From an uncultured Gemmobacter sp. (lineage in GTDB: Bacteria > Pseudomonadota > Alphaproteobacteria > Rhodobacterales > Rhodobacteraceae), in the NCBI GenBank assembly GCA_937983495.1, contig CALKAA010000093.1, positions 1 to 16,863 on the forward strand: a DNA stretch of 16,863 nucleotides, in the 5' to 3' direction. Every line of letters begins with the position of its first letter. The stretch's first letter is position 1. Made by a program: the position numbers and the translations under genes. Of the stretch, positions 12,746 to 16,863 are shown piece by piece. A model generated the notes under the pieces. It did not search any database. It worked only from the letters and a program-made list of their open reading frames with translations, and was not told where the DNA came from.

Positions 12746-15256
12746 TCAGGGTGCGGGGCCGGACGGCGGCATCGCTTCGCCCTCCATCAGCTTGCGGCGT
12801 TTGGTGCTTTCCTCCACCGCCTGCCGAAGCTGGTCGTTCTTGGCGAGCAGATCAAGGAAGCGGGCCTCATCCAGCCGCAAGAGGGTGCAATGGGTCAGCG
12901 CCTTGGCGTCGGCGCGGCGCGGGCGGCGGGTGAGGATGCCCAACTGGCCAAACATCTCGCCCCGGCCCAGTTTCTGCACCTGCCCTGCAAAGGTGACCTC
13001 CACCGCGCCGGAGGCGATGAAGAACACATGCCGCGCCGGATCGCCCTTGCGCAGCAGCGTGTCGCCCGGCTGAGCATAGACGGTGGAGATGCGCTTTTGC
13101 ACCATTTTAAGCTGTGCGGCCTCCAGCCCCGCCAGCGCGGGCAATTGGCGCAGCATCTCGGATTTCTGCATCGCCAGATCCAGCGGCGGGCGCTGCGCCT
13201 GCCGGGCGCGGGCCTCGCGCATGGATTGGATGAGGGCGGTATGCACCTCGCGCCCGATCAGACCATCGGCCAGCATGGTGTCATATTCGCGCTCCTCCAG
13301 CCGCAGGGCGAGACGGCGGATGAAGCGGCGTTCCAGCTCTTCGGCATAGCCGGGATATTGCAGGCGCAGCGCCTCCAGCGCCTCGGCATTGGCCTTCTGG
13401 CGGGTGGTCAGCACCTGATGCAGGATCTCGGCGACGCGGCGGCCATGGATGCGGCGGATCTTGCTGTCGATATAATGGTGCAGTTCCTCAAGGATGCGGC
13501 GCTGGCCCAGGAGCATCTCGAAGCGCGAGGAAATGAGCTGTGCCAGGGGCCGCGACAGGCGCAGGCTGTTATGCAGGCGGATCGCCCAGCGTTCGCCCCT
13601 GGCATAGCGCAGGCTGCGGCGGGCAGCGCGCAGATAGCCCGCGCGGCCGCCGGTGCGGGTGGCCTCCATCAGGCGGTCGGTCTGGGCGAGCAGGCGTTCG
13701 GCCTCGTCTGGTGCCAGTTCCTGATCGTGGAAGGCCTCCAGCACGCGGTCGCGTTCATGGCCCGTCATGGCGAGAAGGCCAAGCGGCACGCGGTCTTTCT
13801 GGCGGATGGCGGTTTCGGCATCGGCCAGCGCCACGGCCTGATCGAGCCGCCCGGCAAAGGCCTTGGCCTCGGAGCGGACGATGTCGTGATCGAGGTTGTG
13901 ATCCTTGACGCTGGAGGCCACGCCCTCGCGCACGGTTTGCAGCGCCACGGCGACGGCCTGGCGCGAAAGGGCGAGGTCGAGGGTGGAGAGGCGGGCGAGG
14001 CCAAGGGCGCGCACCACGCGGCGCAGCGTGGAGCCCTGGATGAACAGGGTATAGAGCGTGAAGCCGGTGGCGAGGATGCCCAGTTCGCGCCGGATGTCGG
14101 AGGGCACGCGCCAGTTCTCGGTGACAGCGAGGGCGAGGGCCAGCGTGACGGCACCGCGCAAGCCGCCCCAGAGCATCGCGATCCGATAGGGCCGTTCGAC
14201 CTGCGGCGAGAGGTTGAAGGCCGAGAGCAGTGGCAGCACGCCCCAAAGCATGACCATGCGGGCCGCGCTGGCGGCGAGGATCACCACGAGAATCAGCAGG
14301 AAATCGGCGGGCCGGGCATCGCCCAGAAGCCGCGGGATCAAGAGCGAGGCCATGACGAAGATCAGCGCCCCCGCCCAATGGGCGAGCAAGTCCCAGACCT
14401 CGCGCAGGTTGGTCCAGGCGGCGGGGGCGAGGCGGCCGGGGGCCAGCCAGTTCAGCGTCATGCCGGCCACCACCACCGCCACCACGCCCGAGGCTTGCAG
14501 AACATAGTCGGCAATCACATAGGTCGCATAGGGAATGGCGATGGAAAGCGAGAGTTGCGCCAGCGGCCAATGGCCCAGAAGGCGCATGGCACGCAGCGCG
14601 ATACGGGCGATGATCCAGCCGCAGATCGCGCCGGAAAGGATGATGGTGGGCAGGCCGATCAGCGCGTCGCGCAGGGTGGGGTTGGGCACGCCCGCCATGA
14701 CGAAGGTGAGGAAGAAGCCAAAAAGCGCAATGGCGGCGGCGTCGTTCAGCAGGCTTTCGCCCTCGACGATGCGGGCCAGCCGCTGCGGGGTGGAGAGGCT
14801 GCGGAAGATCGAGACCACCGCCGACGGGTCGGTGGTGGAGACCACGGCACCGAGCAAGAGGCAGGCCAGCAGCGGCATGCTGCTGAAGGGCGCAAGGGCG
14901 AGGCCGACGAAGGCGGTGGCCACCAGCACGGCCAGCACTGCCATGACAAGGATCGGCACCCAGTCATCCAGCATGCGGCGCAGGTCAAGGCCAAGGGCGA
15001 CCTGAAAGATCAGGGTCGGCAGAAAGACATACATGAAGATCGAGGATTTGATGGGCAGCGCCAGAAGCGCCGCGACCTCGGGGGCGAGCTGGTCGCCCCA
15101 GGCGGCGGCCAGGCCCACAGATGTGGCCCCCAAAGCCGCGCCAAACACGGCCAGCACCACCGAGTAAGGCAGGCGCAAGCGCTCCGCCACCGGCTCAGCC
15201 AGGGCGATCACCACAAACAGGACTGCAAGGGCCGAAACAAGCAAAATGATATCCAT
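12746..15256 (-). CDS. CPA1-type Na+/H+ antiporter with C-terminal cyclic-nucleotide-binding-like domain
   Basis: An 836-residue inner-membrane protein. Residues 1-420 are a CPA1 (NhaP/NHE-like) exchanger with about twelve membrane segments; TTDPSAV (141-147) and EGESLLNDA (165-173) hold the ion-binding acidic residues, and WGGLRGAV (363-370) is the other family signature. Residues 430-700 are a long, charged, helix-rich cytoplasmic tail. Residues about 715-815 resemble a cyclic-nucleotide-binding domain (PGDTLLRKGD, FFIASGAVEV, RGEMFGQLGILTRRPRRADAKA). In the phosphate-binding cassette the usual FGE is FGQ, although the Arg-Ala pair is kept, so ligand binding is doubtful. The layout is like plant SOS1 and bacterial relatives. 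Start codon 15254-15256 has no clear Shine-Dalgarno, but it begins the first membrane helix. Likely role: sodium or proton homeostasis gated by the tail. Confidence 0.9.
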   Translation of the reverse strand: MDIILLVSALAVLFVVIALAEPVAERLRLPYSVVLAVFGAALGATSVGLAAAWGDQLAPEVAALLALPIKSSIFMYVFLPTLIFQVALGLDLRRMLDDWVPILVMAVLAVLVATAFVGLALAPFSSMPLLACLLLGAVVSTTDPSAVVSIFRSLSTPQRLARIVEGESLLNDAAAIALFGFFLTFVMAGVPNPTLRDALIGLPTIILSGAICGWIIARIALRAMRLLGHWPLAQLSLSIAIPYATYVIADYVLQASGVVAVVVAGMTLNWLAPGRLAPAAWTNLREVWDLLAHWAGALIFVMASLLIPRLLGDARPADFLLILVVILAASAARMVMLWGVLPLLSAFNLSPQVERPYRIAMLWGGLRGAVTLALALAVTENWRVPSDIRRELGILATGFTLYTLFIQGSTLRRVVRALGLARLSTLDLALSRQAVAVALQTVREGVASSVKDHNLDHDIVRSEAKAFAGRLDQAVALADAETAIRQKDRVPLGLLAMTGHERDRVLEAFHDQELAPDEAERLLAQTDRLMEATRTGGRAGYLRAARRSLRYARGERWAIRLHNSLRLSRPLAQLISSRFEMLLGQRRILEELHHYIDSKIRRIHGRRVAEILHQVLTTRQKANAEALEALRLQYPGYAEELERRFIRRLALRLEEREYDTMLADGLIGREVHTALIQSMREARARQAQRPPLDLAMQKSEMLRQLPALAGLEAAQLKMVQKRISTVYAQPGDTLLRKGDPARHVFFIASGAVEVTFAGQVQKLGRGEMFGQLGILTRRPRRADAKALTHCTLLRLDEARFLDLLAKNDQLRQAVEESTKRRKLMEGEAMPPSGPAP

Positions 15257-15333
15257 GCCAGCAGGATAAGGCAGGATGCGGCGGCGCGAAACGGGGTGTC
15301 ACCATTTTGTGCGCAGGTTTTCGACGGGGCTTG

Positions 15334-15379
15334 CGATCCTTCTGCGAAGGATCGTGCCGATTTTTCTGCGAAAAATCGG
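15334..15379. repeat. Two tandem CTGCG-loop hairpins
   Basis: First hairpin: CGATCCTT (15334-15341), loop CTGCG, AAGGATCG (15347-15354). Second: CCGATTTTT (15357-15365), loop CTGCG, AAAAATCGG (15371-15379). They are 2 bases apart, directly after the stop of the leftward secreted-protein gene (15386) and upstream of the antiporter. The loop is identical and the stem middle changes CC/GG to TT/AA with pairing kept, matching the single copy at 10823-10843. Probably transcript-end elements or small dispersed repeats. Confidence 0.7.
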
Positions 15380-15385
15380 GATGCG

Positions 15386-15781
15386 TCAGGGGCGGAGGGT
15401 CAGGACATAACCCTTGCGGGCGTTCAGGCCGTGAATGTCGAAGCGCAGCGGGCCAAAGGTCTCGATCCGGGTGTCGGGGCCGAAGAAACGGGTCTCATCC
15501 TGCCAGGCGGTTCCGGTGGCAACGCGCACCGACCAGTCGCCCGGCGGCACCAGCACCCGCAGCGGTGTTCCGGCCCGGCCATAGGCGGTCAGGATCACGA
15601 CCCCTGTTGCCGGGTCTGTGACGGTGAGATGGCCACTTTGGCCCGGTGGCAGGCGCAGGACCAGGGGAAAGGTGCGTGGCAATGCGGTCTCGGCGCGGAT
15701 CATGCCATGGGCAGGCTCGGCTCGCGCCACGACGGGCACCAGCAGGGCAAAGGTCAGCAGACAGATCAGCGCGCGCGTCAT
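15386..15781 (-). CDS. Small secreted hypothetical protein
   Basis: A 131-residue protein. Residues 1-21 are a signal peptide (ALICLLTFALLVPVV core, ARA cleavage site before EPAHG). The mature part looks like a beta-sandwich: FPLVLRLPPGQSGHLTVTDPATG, then VLVPPGDWSVRVATG, similar in feel to small periplasmic carbohydrate- or protein-binding folds, with no cysteine and no catalytic motif. The ATG at 15779-15781 overlaps the stop of the preceding acetyltransferase-like gene (ATGA, 4 bases), which indicates translational coupling. Longer in-frame starts would lie inside that gene. Function unknown. Confidence 0.78.
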   Translation of the reverse strand: MTRALICLLTFALLVPVVARAEPAHGMIRAETALPRTFPLVLRLPPGQSGHLTVTDPATGVVILTAYGRAGTPLRVLVPPGDWSVRVATGTAWQDETRFFGPDTRIETFGPLRFDIHGLNARKGYVLTLRP

Positions 15782-16419
15782 GGGGCAAACTCGGCGCAGG
15801 CCGCCTGCATCGCGGCAAAAAAGGCGGCGACATGGGCCCCGTCGGCCATGCCGTGATGCACCTGCAAGGCCACCGCCATGGTCCAGCGCCCGGCGGGTTC
15901 GGGCGTATAGCGGCCCCAGCACACGCGAGGAATGGTGTCATCAGCATCGAACACCGGATTATCGAAGGCGGTGAAATCCAGCCAGGGCTGGCAGGAGAGG
16001 AAGGCCACCGCATCATCGCCTTCGATGCCCGGCTCCATTTCGCCGCGGCGGAGCGTGGCGTCGATCTCGGCCCTGGCGGGGGGCGCGAAGGTGGCGAAGG
16101 CGGGGTGCCACTCCAGATAGGTGAACCCAAGGCGGCCATCGGGGAATTGCAGCGTGGGCGAGAGGCGCAGCCGGTCATGCTGCACCACCCGGTCACCCCG
16201 AATGCGGCAGCACAGCTCGGGCACGGCATGCAGCCCCGCGCCGGCGGCATGCACGCAGGCCAGATAGCTCGAAAAGCCGGGCTCCTGCGCCTTGCGCGCC
16301 AGAAGCGCGGTCACGTCGATGCGGGCGGTGACGGAATATTGCGGTTTTTGAAAGCGGCGAAACAGGGCCAGCGCCTCGCGCCGGGGCCATGTGGCCAGGT
16401 TGATCTCGGTCGCGGACAT
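15778..16419 (-). CDS. Chloramphenicol-acetyltransferase-like (CAT family) protein
   Basis: A 213-residue protein of the type A chloramphenicol acetyltransferase fold. The catalytic motif HHGMADG carries the His (second His, about H189) and Asp (about D193) at the spacing of the family HHxxxDG; length also matches. The N-terminal part INLATWPRREALALFRRFQKP resembles the family start WxRxxxFxxF. Many chromosomal members acetylate unknown substrates, so resistance to chloramphenicol must not be assumed; no mobile element is near. The ATG at 16417-16419 has GAGGGAAGGGGG upstream; the frame continues upstream without family-like sequence. It overlaps the next secreted-protein gene by 4 bases and follows cytidylate kinase by 82 bases. 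Confidence 0.87.
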   Translation of the reverse strand: MSATEINLATWPRREALALFRRFQKPQYSVTARIDVTALLARKAQEPGFSSYLACVHAAGAGLHAVPELCCRIRGDRVVQHDRLRLSPTLQFPDGRLGFTYLEWHPAFATFAPPARAEIDATLRRGEMEPGIEGDDAVAFLSCQPWLDFTAFDNPVFDADDTIPRVCWGRYTPEPAGRWTMAVALQVHHGMADGAHVAAFFAAMQAACAEFAP

Positions 16420-16501
16420 GCTGCCCCCTTCCCTCTGCATCGCATCATGGCAGGTTTGGTCCAGCCGGGAAAGCCTTTGAGCCGCAGAGCCTGCACGGGG
16501 C

Positions 16502-16863
16502 TCACGCGCTGCGTGCAGCCTCGATACGGGCAATGGCGGCGGCGATGGCGGCCTCGATGCTCAAATTGGACGTGTCGATCTGAAGGGCATCGGCGGCGGG
16601 GCGCAAAGGCGCGTCGGCGCGGCCCATGTCGCGGGCGTCACGCTCCTGCACCTCGGCCAGCACGCGGGCTTCGTCGCCCCCCACTTCCAGCCAGCGCCGA
16701 TGCGCGCGCACCTGCGGGCTGGCGGTGATATAGAGTTTCACCTCGGCTTCGGGGCAGATCACGGTGCCGATGTCGCGCCCATCCAGCACCGCGCCACCGG
16801 GCTGTCGGGCGAAGCGGCGCTGGAAGGCCAGCAGGGCCGCGCGTACCTCGGGGATGGCCGCCA
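16502..16863 (-). CDS. cmk: Cytidylate kinase (C-terminal part)
   Basis: The right edge of the window cuts this gene; about 120 C-terminal residues are present. The kinase phosphorylates CMP/dCMP with ATP. Visible family features: AVLDGRDIGTVICPEAEVKLYITASPQ-like core (GRDIGTV is the substrate-binding loop), then RAHRRWLE and the lid-like ERDARDMGRADAPL with the catalytic Arg and Asp residues, then the end pattern DALQIDTSNLSIEAA. Frame continues to the window end, so the N-terminal P-loop lies outside. The gene downstream is a CAT-like gene rather than rpsA, which often follows cmk in alphaproteobacteria. Confidence 0.93.
   Translation of the reverse strand, partial: AAIPEVRAALLAFQRRFARQPGGAVLDGRDIGTVICPEAEVKLYITASPQVRAHRRWLEVGGDEARVLAEVQERDARDMGRADAPLRPAADALQIDTSNLSIEAAIAAAIARIEAARSA

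Noticed and set aside
12395..15856. Very long plus-strand open frame (1153 codons) opposite the antiporter and deoD
   Set aside because: It is antisense to two well-supported genes; composition is His/Gln/Gly/Arg-rich without domains, as expected for the reverse frame of GC-rich codons.
15778..16419. Acquired chloramphenicol resistance cassette
   Set aside because: Base composition matches the neighbours and there is no integron, transposon or repeat border; chromosomal CAT-fold proteins often have other substrates.

Overview
The window reads as chromosomal DNA of a high-GC alphaproteobacterium, most likely of the Rhodobacter/Paracoccus group (Rhodobacterales). The evidence is strong GC bias at third codon positions, a mesaconyl-CoA hydratase plus a malyl-CoA thioesterase-type CitE homologue (ethylmalonyl-CoA pathway), and an sdhC-sdhD-sdhA-(small secreted proteins)-sdhB operon. 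No tRNA, rRNA, CRISPR array, insertion sequence or phage gene was seen. No stretch longer than about 200 bases lacks a gene.

Left part (1-3200). A truncated secreted protein points left. Diverging from it is a compact rightward set: mcl2-like thioesterase, an NnrU-family membrane protein, a 67-residue DUF1737 protein and mesaconyl-CoA hydratase (mch). The two enzymes act on C4/C5 CoA esters of acetyl-CoA assimilation; the two small genes between them have no known role in it.

Middle (3200-9700). A leftward RTX calcium-binding protein meets mch tail to tail. A rightward secreted DUF4344 metallopeptidase follows. Its stop codon lies inside the first of two identical TGTGATCACA palindromes whose centres are exactly 21 bp apart and which precede the succinate dehydrogenase operon. 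That operon runs sdhC, sdhD, sdhA, one small exported four-cysteine protein, two small lipoproteins, then sdhB, and ends in a textbook Rho-independent terminator. All heme, quinone, FAD, substrate and Fe-S ligands expected for complex II are visible.

Right part (9700-16863). Rightward genes encode a 64-residue membrane/zinc-ribbon-like protein and a long DUF1989 (urea carboxylase-associated) protein. The rest is leftward: a partial cytidylate kinase, a chloramphenicol-acetyltransferase-like protein, a small secreted protein, a Na+/H+ antiporter fused to a cyclic-nucleotide-binding-like domain, purine nucleoside phosphorylase (deoD) and an aldo/keto reductase. The deoD-reductase gap holds three near-identical repeats spaced 41-43 bp and a perfect 13-bp inverted repeat.

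Three hairpins with the same CTGCG loop and compensatory stem changes lie after gene ends (one near 10830, two in tandem near 15350). The best candidates for something undescribed are this hairpin family, the three exported proteins built into the sdh operon, and the repeat-rich promoter of the aldo/keto reductase.
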